A DNA stretch of 64,000 nt from Arthrobacter oryzae (GTDB lineage Bacteria > Actinomycetota > Actinomycetes > Actinomycetales > Micrococcaceae). The notes beneath the pieces were generated by a model. The model did no database searches. It was given only the letters and a program-made list of their open reading frames with translations, and had not been told where the DNA came from. Shown here piece by piece: positions 1 through 9,605 of the stretch. Numbering within the stretch: the first letter of the stretch is position 1; each line of letters starts with the position of its first letter. A program made the position numbers and the translations under genes. The stretch covers positions 151,960 to 215,959 of the forward strand of contig NZ_RBIR01000006.1 of NCBI RefSeq assembly GCF_003634095.1, given 5' to 3'.

Positions 1-73
1 CAATCTGCCGCGGGGCGTCTTCTGCACCTCAATTCTCATCAGGCGGTGGAATAATTCTGCGCTGAGCATTCGA

Positions 74-838
74 GTGACACGTTGTGAAGTCTTTGGCTTC
101 AAAATCCGCGACAGCCGGGGGACTAAAACCAAGGCGGACCGTGTGTTCATCTGGGGTAGTTGCGTTTCGCGGGATCCTTTCGAGCTCGAGACGACCGTAG
201 ACCTTGTCGACTACCGAGCCCGGGCGTCCCTCGGGAGTGCTTTCGCCGATCGTCCGTTGGGGTGGGAGACACAGGTTGATATCGACTCTCTCGCCAGCCC
301 GTTTCAGCGCCGCATGGTGACGACCGACGTCACCAAGACTCTGGCCGGTGATCTGCGAAACACAGACTTCGACGTCCTGGTCTTGGACTTCATTGACGAG
401 CGCATGAGTACGGTGGAATTCGGTGGTTCTGTCGTGACGGACTCGCCCGAGTTGGCGGCTACTGGATTCGCTGCTGATGCCGAACGCAAACGTGAGCCTT
501 GGACCGCTGAGGGATGGGCACAGCGCAGAGCGGGCGTGAGCGCGCTTCTTAGAGTTGTCGATCCTTCACGTATTATCGTGAATCGTGTCTACTGGGCGAC
601 GAAAGACGACGCAGGACAGGAATTTGCGCAGGGCTTGTGGATTGCGAAGAACAATGCATTTCTTGGCCAGCTCTACGCCATCTTCGAAGCGGTACCGGGG
701 ATCCGTTTTATAGATTATCCAGAGTCCCTAAGGATTGCGGATTCCGACCATAAGTGGGGGCGGCAGCCATACCACTTCATTCCGGCACTAAACGAACATT
801 ACCTCTGGGAGTTAGAAACGCTGCTTGCCGCCGGCTGA
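74..838 (+). CDS. DUF6270 domain-containing protein
   Basis: The 254-residue protein resembles the DUF6270 family, whose members often sit in polysaccharide loci. The family signature WGSCVSRDPFE lies near residues 27-37, and a second conserved block (FQRRMVTTDV, then DVLVLDFIDER) follows. Neither a signal peptide nor a membrane segment is visible, so it is probably cytoplasmic. The GTG at 74 is the first start in the frame, but the conserved part begins about 20 residues later, so a later start is possible. It opens a lower-GC block with glycosyltransferases and wecB on the opposite strand. That context suggests a role in making or modifying an extracellular glycan. The family is loosely comparable to SGNH-type hydrolases, but I cannot assign a reaction. 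Confidence 0.75.
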   Translation: MTRCEVFGFKIRDSRGTKTKADRVFIWGSCVSRDPFELETTVDLVDYRARASLGSAFADRPLGWETQVDIDSLASPFQRRMVTTDVTKTLAGDLRNTDFDVLVLDFIDERMSTVEFGGSVVTDSPELAATGFAADAERKREPWTAEGWAQRRAGVSALLRVVDPSRIIVNRVYWATKDDAGQEFAQGLWIAKNNAFLGQLYAIFEAVPGIRFIDYPESLRIADSDHKWGRQPYHFIPALNEHYLWELETLLAAG

Positions 839-906
839 GTCTAATCAAGCATGTGGTGCGGAGAAGCAGGCACGTCTGGACTGGTGGATAATTGATCTGG
901 CGGTGA

Positions 907-2553
907 CTAGAGCAAATACCAGGTGGCAGCTTTACGAATCCGAGTTTCGCCGGTTCTCTGATCGACGTAGGAGGACCCATTCCTGCCGCCCATAGATCCC
1001 CCATAGACTGGGCCTTGGTACCGGTGTGTGACCTCGACGTTGCCAGTTTGCACAGGGGGAACGACGTTTCCCAGGGGCGCATTTTGATAGTGAATGCTGA
1101 TGTTTACGTTGGTGTACATGCCAATATCCGCACCGGCTGCGGTTGCGACGTTAGTGCGCCACGCTGCCTGACCGCGTGAACAGATCACGTCATTAATGTA
1201 AACGTTCTTTGTGATGGTTTGCTTCGTGTCGAACAGAAGACATTGTGCTGCCGATGCTGCCGTGTCGATAATTCCTCCAGTAATGCGGATGTCACTGACA
1301 CCGGAAAGCGAATTATCAAAGCCGTCCTTGCCAATGAACACTGTGGTTGCCTTCGTATCCCGGAAATTAGGACTTACGATGTCGAAATGCCTCACGCTGT
1401 TTAAATACAAAGCAACGTGAGCCGAATAAGATCTTCTGCGTTTCCGGACAACAGGCGTCACGAGTGCGACATTTTCGCAGAAGCCGAAGTTGAACTGACT
1501 AAAGTTGTTGATCCCGGCTGCGTCAGTGTTCGAGTCTTCCGCCAAGCAGTTGATGTAGCGAATGTTGGAATGCCAGTGCCCCACGGCGCCGAGGGCCTTG
1601 AAGGCTGCGCCTCCAGTGGAAACGTTACCTGGCGCGTTTCCTGGATTACGGCTGATGCAGTTCTCATATGTAATATCCGTGACCGCGCCCCCGCCTCCGA
1701 TCCGGTAGGAGTGCTCCGGCGCCCCGTCAATAGTCCAGTCATGGAATCGAAGCCCGTACGTGTTGTAATCCAACACGGACTCGATGAGCAGCCCGTTCAT
1801 ACCGCTGAACGGGCCGGCGAATGACGAAGGTGAAGTGCCTGAAATGGTGGCGCGCGGGAAGCTGACATTCGCCACGTTGTTTTGCACGTACACGCCGAGG
1901 ATGAAGTTGCGGATGTCAATATTAGAGATACATGAATCCGCGAGGTTCAGTATCCGAACCGGGCGTTGGAAGCCCGAGACCTCAATTCTGTCGATGCGAA
2001 CGTTCGTGCGGGCTGTCGTGTTCACGGATTGGGCATTCCCAATGACGACCCCGTTCAAGCCCGGGGTGTCTCCTTGTGTGGAAACGACTCGGAGATGGCA
2101 AATGTGTACGTTGCTGCCGGCGACGTAGACGCCCTGATCGTACGTCGTGGCATGTCCGGGAGTTTGGACGTCCAGAAGGTCGGCATTGAAGCCATCGTTG
2201 GTGACGACGGCCCATGCGCCGATAGTGGTCTTAACGAGTTTCGAGCCGTTGGATACCAGCGTCATATTCTTGGGTGCGCTGATGGAGGACGTGATGAGAT
2301 ACGTTTTTTCAACCCCTAAGAGGAGGGTCTTTCCCTGTGCCGCGGTGAAAGCGTTCTGCAGCGCCGCCGTTCCGGCCACTGTTCCGTCGCCAGCGCCGGG
2401 ATAGTCATCGGCGAAGATCGAGACTGCCGTGGCTTGAGCTATATTTCCGGTCGCTGTCGGACGGGCGAGGGCCTGGGCTGCTGGGGTTCCCTGAGGGCCG
2501 GCGGCGAGTCCGAGGCTTGCGAAAACGATAGCTCCCCGCCGCGTCACTGACAT
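907..2553 (-). CDS. Secreted right-handed beta-helix (pectate-lyase-like) protein
   Basis: The 548-residue protein has an N-terminal export signal: a twin arginine in VTRRGAIVFASLGLAAG, then an Ala-rich stretch, so Tat export is likely. The mature part starts with a segment typical of pectate-lyase-3/GH28-like folds (ADDYPGAGDGTVAGTAALQNA). It continues with many short beta-strand/Asn-rich turns expected of a parallel beta-helix. No catalytic triad can be assigned by eye, so it could be a polysaccharide lyase, a hydrolase or a binding protein. ATG at 2553 has an AAAGG element about 9 nt upstream; ATG at 2559 is the alternative. Its place beside glycosyltransferases suggests it processes the exported polysaccharide made by this locus. 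Confidence 0.75.
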   Translation of the reverse strand: MSVTRRGAIVFASLGLAAGPQGTPAAQALARPTATGNIAQATAVSIFADDYPGAGDGTVAGTAALQNAFTAAQGKTLLLGVEKTYLITSSISAPKNMTLVSNGSKLVKTTIGAWAVVTNDGFNADLLDVQTPGHATTYDQGVYVAGSNVHICHLRVVSTQGDTPGLNGVVIGNAQSVNTTARTNVRIDRIEVSGFQRPVRILNLADSCISNIDIRNFILGVYVQNNVANVSFPRATISGTSPSSFAGPFSGMNGLLIESVLDYNTYGLRFHDWTIDGAPEHSYRIGGGGAVTDITYENCISRNPGNAPGNVSTGGAAFKALGAVGHWHSNIRYINCLAEDSNTDAAGINNFSQFNFGFCENVALVTPVVRKRRRSYSAHVALYLNSVRHFDIVSPNFRDTKATTVFIGKDGFDNSLSGVSDIRITGGIIDTAASAAQCLLFDTKQTITKNVYINDVICSRGQAAWRTNVATAAGADIGMYTNVNISIHYQNAPLGNVVPPVQTGNVEVTHRYQGPVYGGSMGGRNGSSYVDQRTGETRIRKAATWYLL

Positions 2554-2697
2554 GACCATCAGCCTTTCATCCGGCTACAAGCATCCCCTAAGCCAGAGTG
2601 AACCGCCGATCTTGGAAAAACCTTTGGTACAGGACACAACCGCTCGCCTCGTTGTCCGGACGTTGAAGCCGCACTTACGCTCAGGTGCGAAAATCGG

Positions 2698-4707
2698 CTA
2701 AATCGAGGCGATCAGGTCAGACACGTCGCGCGTGAAAGACGTCAGCGAGTAGTTGTGTCGAACATATTCCTGGCCATGAGCGCCGCTGGCCTGGAAGATT
2801 GGTTCCTCTCTGTTCGCCAAAATGTAATCCCGCATGCTGTAAATATCTTCATGGATGTACTGTTTTGGGTACAGGAACTCGACCCCGCGCCAAGGCAAAA
2901 ACATTGCCTGATTACCTGCGGCAAAGGCCTCGGCAGGCGCCACATGGAAACTTTCAAAATCACTGAGCGAAAGAACGAACCCGATATTGGCAAGTTCGGT
3001 GGAGGTGTCCACCCAGCCTGCGTATGACACTGCTTCGGACAATCCGTGGTCGACGATGAACCTGTCACACTCCTCGTAGTAGAGTCGCTCGTCGTCGTCG
3101 CGGATGACCCACGGGAGTTCCTCTGGTCGCTTGCCGTAGATGGTAAGCGTGTAGCGCGAATCCTGCAGTCGTAGGCTGTAGAGCAATCGAAGTGACTTCA
3201 GCAGCCCCTTGCGCTTGGGCACCGGGCCCACAAGCCCGAGACGGAAGAGTCTGTCCTGGCCAACGCCTTGGGCGTATTTGTCCTCCACGATGAAGTTAGG
3301 AATCACGCGCACCTTAGTGCGGTCGACCTCGAAGGTGCGGATCATGTCCTCAGCGGTGTGAGCACTGACCGAGAAGAAGCAGTCAACGGCCGATTGCCTA
3401 ATCTTTAGGCCAAAGTCGCGGGTCAATTCAAAGAGGTGCAGCCTTACGATCAGTTTCTGGTACGTTTTCTTGTGCTCGGCGTACCACACCGCGTTACCGA
3501 GCAACCATTCGCAGAAGATGACATCTGCCCAACCCAACAACTCGGCGCTTCGTTCCTTGTCATGGCTATCATGGCCGGGCCATTCATCGATCCGGACGTC
3601 GTAGACTACTTCCAGCGCGGGAATTGCGGCTTTGATGAACTTCAGATCGCTGCCGGCAATCAGGAGACGCAGCCGAAGGTTCTGACGGATCCTAGTTATG
3701 TCGCCAAGCTCCAGAGCCTCAAGGGTCTCGCGGATTCTGGGCCGGACTTTGAGGCTCTGCATGGCTATCGAGTGGCGCTGAACAAATGCCGAAAACTCCA
3801 GCAGGCTTGCGTCCGGGAGTTCATCCGAATCGAATTTGTACAACTGTTCGATTGCGTGGCGGACTGCAACGGCCCCCCTGAGTTTCAGGTAGCTCAGCCC
3901 TGCCGACGAGAGAATCTGTTCGGCTTGTTCCCAGACCGTCAGGTGCGAGGCCAAGTCGCGTGCGCTGTACTGCTGAGTGGCTGACCGAACGACACTGACC
4001 GTCTTGTGATACACAATGCCCGGCTCATCAAGGTAGGACACTTTCCGCGCACGCGTCAGGACTGTCAGCAGGAATATCGTATCCTCGCCCATGTGAAGCT
4101 CTTCAGGCCATTGGATGGAGTGATCGAGTAAAAGGGACCGCCGCACCAACGTTGAATTGGTCGTGCTCTGAGACCTGACGATCTGCGAAATTTGGGCAAC
4201 CGGTGGTGCATCGGCCTTGAAGCCAGCGACGCGGTCGACGACGACGTTTGGCTTTCCGAGCTCGGCTAGTTCCAAGGCAGTCCGCACCAGATCGGCGGAC
4301 TCGTCAACCGCGAGGCAGTATTGGGCGTGCAGTGCCCCGGCATGGACTTCATCATCCGGATCCAGGAAGAAAACGAATTCGCCCTTTGCCGCGGTTACGC
4401 CGACGTTTCTGGGCCGGGATGGGGAGCCGCTGTTGGCGTCGAGCGCCACGATGCTCCATTGGGGGTGGTGGACTTGTCTGTCCCGAATTTTGTCGACAGT
4501 CCTGTCTGAAGAGCCATCATCGACAAAAATCACCTCAAATTCGGATCGCTCGAACTCCAGGCCAACTTTCTCTAAAGAAGCAAAGCAGCGGTCGATCTTC
4601 GTTTCCACGTTGTAGCAGGGAACAATTATGCTGACTTTCATTGCATCGACCTCGTCGTTTGGGTTTCCAGATGCTTTTGAACCTATTGCGTTATTGAGAT
4701 CAGACAT
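2698..4707 (-). CDS. Two-domain glycosyltransferase (GT2 + GT-B)
   Basis: The 669-residue protein fuses two glycosyltransferase modules. The N-terminal GT2 (GT-A) domain begins MKVSIIVPCYN. It has the DDGSSD nucleotide-binding motif and a DPDD metal-binding DxD-type motif. The C-terminal half looks like a GT-B, GT4-type domain: RLGLVGPVPKRKGLLKSL, then LTIYGKRPEELPW, then SDFESFHVAPAEAFAAG carrying the usual donor-binding Glu. ATG 4707 overlaps the stop of the upstream glycosyltransferase by 8 bp, implying translational coupling. An upstream in-frame ATG at 4758 would add 17 residues inside the neighbour and is less likely. It probably adds two sugars, or polymerises, in synthesis of a surface polysaccharide or teichoic-acid-like polymer. 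Sugar specificity cannot be read from sequence. Confidence 0.85.
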   Translation of the reverse strand: MSDLNNAIGSKASGNPNDEVDAMKVSIIVPCYNVETKIDRCFASLEKVGLEFERSEFEVIFVDDGSSDRTVDKIRDRQVHHPQWSIVALDANSGSPSRPRNVGVTAAKGEFVFFLDPDDEVHAGALHAQYCLAVDESADLVRTALELAELGKPNVVVDRVAGFKADAPPVAQISQIVRSQSTTNSTLVRRSLLLDHSIQWPEELHMGEDTIFLLTVLTRARKVSYLDEPGIVYHKTVSVVRSATQQYSARDLASHLTVWEQAEQILSSAGLSYLKLRGAVAVRHAIEQLYKFDSDELPDASLLEFSAFVQRHSIAMQSLKVRPRIRETLEALELGDITRIRQNLRLRLLIAGSDLKFIKAAIPALEVVYDVRIDEWPGHDSHDKERSAELLGWADVIFCEWLLGNAVWYAEHKKTYQKLIVRLHLFELTRDFGLKIRQSAVDCFFSVSAHTAEDMIRTFEVDRTKVRVIPNFIVEDKYAQGVGQDRLFRLGLVGPVPKRKGLLKSLRLLYSLRLQDSRYTLTIYGKRPEELPWVIRDDDERLYYEECDRFIVDHGLSEAVSYAGWVDTSTELANIGFVLSLSDFESFHVAPAEAFAAGNQAMFLPWRGVEFLYPKQYIHEDIYSMRDYILANREEPIFQASGAHGQEYVRHNYSLTSFTRDVSDLIASI

Positions 4708-7582
4708 GATAGAAATCACCGCCGATTGCGGCGCCTGCGTGTTGCAGGACTGTTTCAATGTAGTCCTGAGGGGCGATGATATCTGCGACCTTGTGGGAGG
4801 AGGTAAATTCGTACTTCAAACCCGAGCCGAGGACGATTGGTGAGTCCACATAAGCGGTATGGAGTTTGGCACGCCTGATGTCCTCCGGAGTAACCTGTGT
4901 GTCCGGCGCTAGCACGACGAAATGAGTCGTTGGTATGAGCGACTCTGGCAGGACTCCTTGCCGAAGCGCCAGCGCAACTGAGACTACCGTGGCCCCGTAC
5001 TTGTTGAATTCAGAGTAGAGACTGCGCACCTCTTCATCGGGTATGGCCGGGGAGAGGAGCAACAAGACGCCTCGTGCAACAGAGGAGAACCCGCTAAAAG
5101 ACGACAAGGCTGCAGAAGCCTCTGCCGCATTTACGACCGGATAGACCACCGTCAGGCGGTCATCGGGACGCTGGTAGCTTGAACCGACGACATCAAGAAT
5201 TTGTTCGAAACGCGCACGGTATGTGTGATGTTCCAGCACATTGTGAAGCGCGCTGTCGCGCTTCCTCTCAATCTCGTCAGGTGTAAGTCCCACGAGCGCA
5301 CTTCGATCTCGGCCGACTATTGCCAGCGTGTCGCCGAAGAACTCTTCCGCTGCTGCAAAGTCGTTGCTCAGTACCAGGGTGTTGCTCGACATTAGTTCGA
5401 AGACGCGCCGAGCAAACATTGTAGAGGAGCCGGTGACCGTGTTGATGTTGAGCCCAAAAATGCTTGACTTGTACACCGACGCCAGTTCGGCATGAGAAAC
5501 CGCCGGAACAGTGTAGGGGAGTAGTTCTGAGGGGAAGATGTGCAGTTCATCGGATGAACCGAAGAAGCGGTCAAAGATCTTGATCTTTCGGCCCGTCGCC
5601 ATAATCTGCCGGAAGATTGCCAGCATTTCTGCAGAGCGATCTTGATGGTTCGCATACCAGCTTCCGGCGAAGACGACCTCATCAGTCCGCGATGAGCCAC
5701 CTATGGGATTGAAGAGCTTCGGCTGGGTGGCAAAGGGCAGGCAATGGACGCTGGGGTGTCCATAATCGTCGCGGTATTTCTCGACACAGTTTCGGTCAGT
5801 GGTGAATACGTGATCGAACTTGACGGCGGTATCCACAAAGTCATGCACCCTGTCGGGATAATGAGTCGGATCTTCTTTATTCCAGAAGACCGTAGGTACG
5901 CTTTCAGCTCGACACCATTCCAGAATATCCAGAACCTCGCGGCGATTTTCATGAGCGAAGTTACTACTGGCGTAGATTCTTCCCTTCCAGGGCCTGGTGC
6001 GAGAATCTACGCCTGACCATGCTGATTCGCATAGAAAAAGATCCGGCCGTTCTTCCTCGAGCTGCTGCTGCCACGTGGCTGGGTCAAGAACAATAGGATC
6101 GAACTCATACTTGAAACTGTTATACGTGAATTCGTCGCAGATAATAGCAACTTTGAATTCCTTCGGCTGCTTGGCCGCAGGCGGGCTAGCGATCCGTTGT
6201 ACACGGCGCTCAGACTGCCTGATATGAGAGTCATTGACCGATTCGAGTTGGAGTTCGTTGGCGAGAAGCAGCTCGCCCTCGGCCTCTTCCCACGTTTGGA
6301 CCGCAACTCTGAGCTCCACAGCGGAGCGAGGAACACCTACTTGGAATGTGCGCGCGCCGGCAGTACGGGCATCGATGTAGGCGTAGGCTCCATATTCCTG
6401 CGAGTGATCGAGACCTGATACGACTTCGGTTGTACCGTTGGATGTGACGCAAGCCACTCGCAGGAGGCCGCTTCTTGCAGTGTCCAGGCCTGTGGCCTTT
6501 ACGACGTCCAAGGTCAGCTTGAAATTTGACTGGCCCCTGGTTGCAACGCGGATCCACGTCGGCGCCTTGCTAGGGGCGAAGACTGCGGCCTTAGCAGTTT
6601 GGGGGTTGAAGAGGAGACCCTTACCGTCCGACTGGAGCGGCCCGATGCCTGGCGGGAGACCTTCCGCAGCAGACGGCGGAAGTGCGGTGAATGTGATGCC
6701 GTTTCGGATCGGTAGGCGCTGCGCACTTGCGTTCCATGCGGCGAAGCCTAGCTCAGCAGTGACGCAATTGTCCGGCGCGTGGAGCCGGAAAATGAACTGG
6801 CCATCACTGTCGGGTTCGATATAAAAGTAGTCACCAAGGGGGCCAGTCGGGATCTCCACCCGGGACGACACATCCGTACCAAACTTGTCCAGGAACTTCA
6901 CAATGACGACGCCGACCTTCGGGGCCCCGAAGGCGGCGGGGTCCAGGACATTAATTCGACCCTCAAGGTCCTTGGTTTCGTGAAGAGAGACCGCACTCCA
7001 GACAGGGGACTTGCCGAGGACCAAGGACCCCTCCGAGTCCTCGTCGGGGGAAATAGTCCCATGGCCGGTGATCTGCCCGGTCTGGCCCAATGACTTTGTT
7101 GGCAACGGTTGCCGCACCGTTTGCTCGATCGATACGCCGTTTTGAAGACTGATGGACCCCGGGGTCGCCTTCCAGGCTGCAAAGCCGAGCGCCACGGAGG
7201 CGCAGCCGGTTGGCGTTCGGAGTGTAAAGGCCGGAACTCCCTCGGGGCCCGGAATCAGGTAGACGTAGTGACCGTTCTTGCCTGAGGCAAGCTTTGCTTC
7301 GCTCGCCAGTTCGCCCCCGCTTCGATCGAGATACTTGATCCAGATGACGCCGGCCTTAGCGGCAAGGTGCCCGCTGCCTTGGACTAGACCTACTTTAACG
7401 GTGAGTTCGGAATTGCCTGCTACCTCGGCTCTCAGCCATTGGGAACGCTTGACGAGGGCGATACCCGAGTTGGCCGGAAGTCGCGGATCAAGCCGGAACT
7501 CGGTTCGTGGCAGGCCCGTCGGGGAATCGTGCCACGTGCGCTGAAGCTTAGCGCGGGGCTTATCGAGAATGGTCCGAAGCAT
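4700..7582 (-). CDS. Multidomain CgeB-like glycosyltransferase with three N-terminal beta-rich repeats
   Basis: The 960-residue protein has an unusual architecture. Residues about 30-155, 180-300 and 320-445 are three diverged copies of one beta-rich module. The copies share a Gly-Tyr/Phe-x-Tyr strand and a closing motif GFAAW, GFAAW and VAVQTW. Residues about 474-780 form a glycosyltransferase of the CgeB/GT-B type (FKVAIICDEF, PTVFWNKEDP, FNPIGG, FGLNINTV, RVFELMSSNTLVLSND). The C-terminal 170 residues resemble a second, smaller nucleotide-sugar-type domain. ATG 7582 has a good GGAGAG six nt upstream; the open frame extends to 7786 inside wecB, but that part looks non-coding in this frame. 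The modules may bind carbohydrate; this is inference. It is translationally coupled to the next glycosyltransferase. Confidence 0.8.
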   Translation of the reverse strand: MLRTILDKPRAKLQRTWHDSPTGLPRTEFRLDPRLPANSGIALVKRSQWLRAEVAGNSELTVKVGLVQGSGHLAAKAGVIWIKYLDRSGGELASEAKLASGKNGHYVYLIPGPEGVPAFTLRTPTGCASVALGFAAWKATPGSISLQNGVSIEQTVRQPLPTKSLGQTGQITGHGTISPDEDSEGSLVLGKSPVWSAVSLHETKDLEGRINVLDPAAFGAPKVGVVIVKFLDKFGTDVSSRVEIPTGPLGDYFYIEPDSDGQFIFRLHAPDNCVTAELGFAAWNASAQRLPIRNGITFTALPPSAAEGLPPGIGPLQSDGKGLLFNPQTAKAAVFAPSKAPTWIRVATRGQSNFKLTLDVVKATGLDTARSGLLRVACVTSNGTTEVVSGLDHSQEYGAYAYIDARTAGARTFQVGVPRSAVELRVAVQTWEEAEGELLLANELQLESVNDSHIRQSERRVQRIASPPAAKQPKEFKVAIICDEFTYNSFKYEFDPIVLDPATWQQQLEEERPDLFLCESAWSGVDSRTRPWKGRIYASSNFAHENRREVLDILEWCRAESVPTVFWNKEDPTHYPDRVHDFVDTAVKFDHVFTTDRNCVEKYRDDYGHPSVHCLPFATQPKLFNPIGGSSRTDEVVFAGSWYANHQDRSAEMLAIFRQIMATGRKIKIFDRFFGSSDELHIFPSELLPYTVPAVSHAELASVYKSSIFGLNINTVTGSSTMFARRVFELMSSNTLVLSNDFAAAEEFFGDTLAIVGRDRSALVGLTPDEIERKRDSALHNVLEHHTYRARFEQILDVVGSSYQRPDDRLTVVYPVVNAAEASAALSSFSGFSSVARGVLLLLSPAIPDEEVRSLYSEFNKYGATVVSVALALRQGVLPESLIPTTHFVVLAPDTQVTPEDIRRAKLHTAYVDSPIVLGSGLKYEFTSSHKVADIIAPQDYIETVLQHAGAAIGGDFYHV

Positions 7583-7649
7583 GCAGTTCTCTCCAAATAG
7601 CTGAAAGCTGTGTTCTAAAAAGGTGTCAACGTTGGCGCCGGTAGGGCGG

Positions 7650-8792
7650 TCAGGCAGCGAAGTCTTGGACCCGGAGCCCGAGTCCGAGCAGTTGCGCCAG
7701 CGCCGCCATGGTGCGGTCGGCTGCGCGGCCATCGCCGTATGGATTGACGGCGTTTGCCATTGAATCAAAATGCGTCTGGTCATCAAGGAGTCGTGTGACC
7801 TCTTGAACTATCCGGTCCTCATCGGTGCCTATAAGGAGTACCGTCCCAGCGGTAACAGCCTCGGGACGTTCAGTGTTGTCCCTCATGACGAGCACCGGCT
7901 TACCCAGGCTGGGGGCCTCTTCCTGCACTCCGCCCGAATCCGTCAGTACGATGTGGGCCATCGCAAGCATCCGGGTAAATTCGCCGTAGGCCAGAGGTTC
8001 TGTGACCTTGACGTTGGTCCGCCCGTTCAGTGCTGGAAGAACAGCCTCCCGCACAGCTGGATTCTTGTGGACCGGCAGGACAATATCTACGTCCGGATAG
8101 GCCTCTGCCAACCTGGCCAAGGCTCGTCCCACTCCCCGCATAGCATCGCCCTGATTCTCACGCCTGTGGGTCGTGACGAGCAGAATCCGCCGCCCGCCAG
8201 CAGCAAGGGTCTCCAATGTAGGGTCCGAAAAAGGCATTTGCTTGCCCGCAGTTGCAAGCAGAGCATCAATGACAGTGTTGCCCGTAATGACTATGTCATC
8301 GGGATTCACTCCCTCGGCTACAAGATTCGCTTTGCTGATGCTCGTCGGAGCCAAATGCAGGCTGGCGATCTGGCTTGTCATTTTGCGGTTTGCCTCTTCC
8401 GGGAAAGGAGAGAACAGATCCCCGCTGCGAAGCCCGGCCTCCACATGGACCACGGGGATGCCGTGATAGAAAGCAGCGATGGCCCCGGCTGTAGATGTCG
8501 TCGTGTCACCCTGGACAATCACGGCGTCGGGCTTATTCGAGCTGAACAGGCGGTCCAAGCCGTCGACTGTTCGGGTCATGATCGCCGAGAGCGACTGGCG
8601 CTGCTGCAGAATGTTGAGGTCATGGTCCGGAACAATTCCGAAAAGCTCATTGACCTGATCCAGCATCTCCCTGTGTTGTCCGGTAACGGTCACAATGCAT
8701 TCAAAGTCTTTTGACTGTTGAAGGGCCGCTACGATGGGCGCCATCTTGATGGCCTCGGGCCGGGTGCCGAAAATTGGCATGATGCTAGGCAT
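7650..8792 (-). CDS. wecB: UDP-N-acetylglucosamine 2-epimerase (non-hydrolysing)
   Basis: The 380-residue protein matches WecB/MnaA, which interconverts UDP-GlcNAc and UDP-ManNAc in the cytoplasm. Family motifs are in order: FGTRPEAIKMAPIV at the N-terminus, VTGQHREML, VQGDTTTSTAGAIAAF, HVEAGLRSGD, PEEANR, TTHRREN and TDSGGVQEEAPSLGKPVLVMR. Length is normal. ATG 8792 follows a GGGGGA purine run at seven nt. It is the most upstream gene of the minus-strand glycan operon, 67 nt before the large glycosyltransferase. UDP-ManNAc is therefore a likely precursor for the polymer made here, such as a ManNAc-containing teichoic acid, teichuronic acid or capsule. Confidence 0.95.
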   Translation of the reverse strand: MPSIMPIFGTRPEAIKMAPIVAALQQSKDFECIVTVTGQHREMLDQVNELFGIVPDHDLNILQQRQSLSAIMTRTVDGLDRLFSSNKPDAVIVQGDTTTSTAGAIAAFYHGIPVVHVEAGLRSGDLFSPFPEEANRKMTSQIASLHLAPTSISKANLVAEGVNPDDIVITGNTVIDALLATAGKQMPFSDPTLETLAAGGRRILLVTTHRRENQGDAMRGVGRALARLAEAYPDVDIVLPVHKNPAVREAVLPALNGRTNVKVTEPLAYGEFTRMLAMAHIVLTDSGGVQEEAPSLGKPVLVMRDNTERPEAVTAGTVLLIGTDEDRIVQEVTRLLDDQTHFDSMANAVNPYGDGRAADRTMAALAQLLGLGLRVQDFAA

Positions 8793-9187
8793 TAAAGTTT
8801 CCCCCAGATGAATGAAGCCAAGTACCGTTGCATGCTATCCGACTTGACAGAGCAGGCGTGAATCTTCACGGCTACCGAGATAGGGTGTGGCGTGACAAAG
8901 ATGCTCGGGCGGTGAGACCGGAGGCGATGATGCGCCCGCAAAGACGTATGGCTGCCGATGAGGCGCTCAGAGTGCATCCATTGTTCACCTCGGCAGTCCT
9001 TCGAAAATTCCGGGCCTCAGCCTAAGATTCCAAGGATTGGGCGCGCCTTTTCAGTCATTAGGGCGGCCGCGCAAAGCTTGTGCTTGGGGCATTGTTCCAA
9101 TGACGGCATTCTCTAAGCGCCCTCCGTCCCCCCGGGTATTGAGGAGGCTAATCGAGGTCCGGTTGGCTCGTGATCGAGGTGTCACGG
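8793..9187. other. 395-bp stretch with no recognisable gene
   Basis: This stretch separates wecB from the small membrane protein gene. The open frames inside it lack start signals and recognisable proteins. It should hold the promoter of the minus-strand glycan operon, but I see no clear -35/-10 pair. It is also where base composition shifts from the lower-GC glycan locus to the high-GC backbone. Confidence 0.5.
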
Positions 9188-9532
9188 TTAGCCAGCGAAG
9201 ATCAGTGCCATCAGCAGGCCCGGGACGCTCAACGAGACGATGATTACGCAAAGGAGGGCCACGCGGCGCTTTCGCCGGTAGGCAACCTCCATTGGGAACT
9301 CGGCCGGGCGCGCCTCCTTCTCGACTACAGAAAATGATTCGTGAACTTGTCCGTGGCCGTCGGTGAACGGCTCCGCACCAGGAACCAGCAGTTCGTCCGG
9401 AATTTCGGCGTGGAACGGCCGCCGTCGCAGATGCCTGGGAGCGGCAACGAGCGGCGGAGTTTGCTCGCGGTCACGCTCCACTGTCAGTCCCCCTTTTTTT
9501 GTCCGGTCATCGCCATTTTCGACGACGTCCAC
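9188..9532 (-). CDS. Hypothetical protein with one C-terminal membrane segment
   Basis: The 114-residue protein is not one I recognise. The first 80 residues are polar and rich in Arg, Glu and Pro. The C-terminus has a basic cluster (YRRKRR) followed by a hydrophobic helix (VALLCVIIVSLSVPGLLMALIFAG). This is the layout of a tail-anchored or single-pass membrane protein. GTG 9532 has GGA seven nt upstream. It lies 73 nt downstream of the YdcF-type gene on the same strand and may be cotranscribed with it. A small envelope-associated role is possible but only inferred from the helix. Confidence 0.5.
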   Translation of the reverse strand: MDVVENGDDRTKKGGLTVERDREQTPPLVAAPRHLRRRPFHAEIPDELLVPGAEPFTDGHGQVHESFSVVEKEARPAEFPMEVAYRRKRRVALLCVIIVSLSVPGLLMALIFAG

Positions 9533-9605
9533 CGGGCCATCCTCAATTCTTACACCACCGTGTGTCGGATCTGCATCCGAATCACGGATCGGATCGTGTG
9601 GGCCA

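Noticed and set aside
4248..4634. Small + strand frames inside the glycosyltransferase genes
   Set aside because: They lie opposite well-defined glycosyltransferase motifs and have no start signals or family resemblance.
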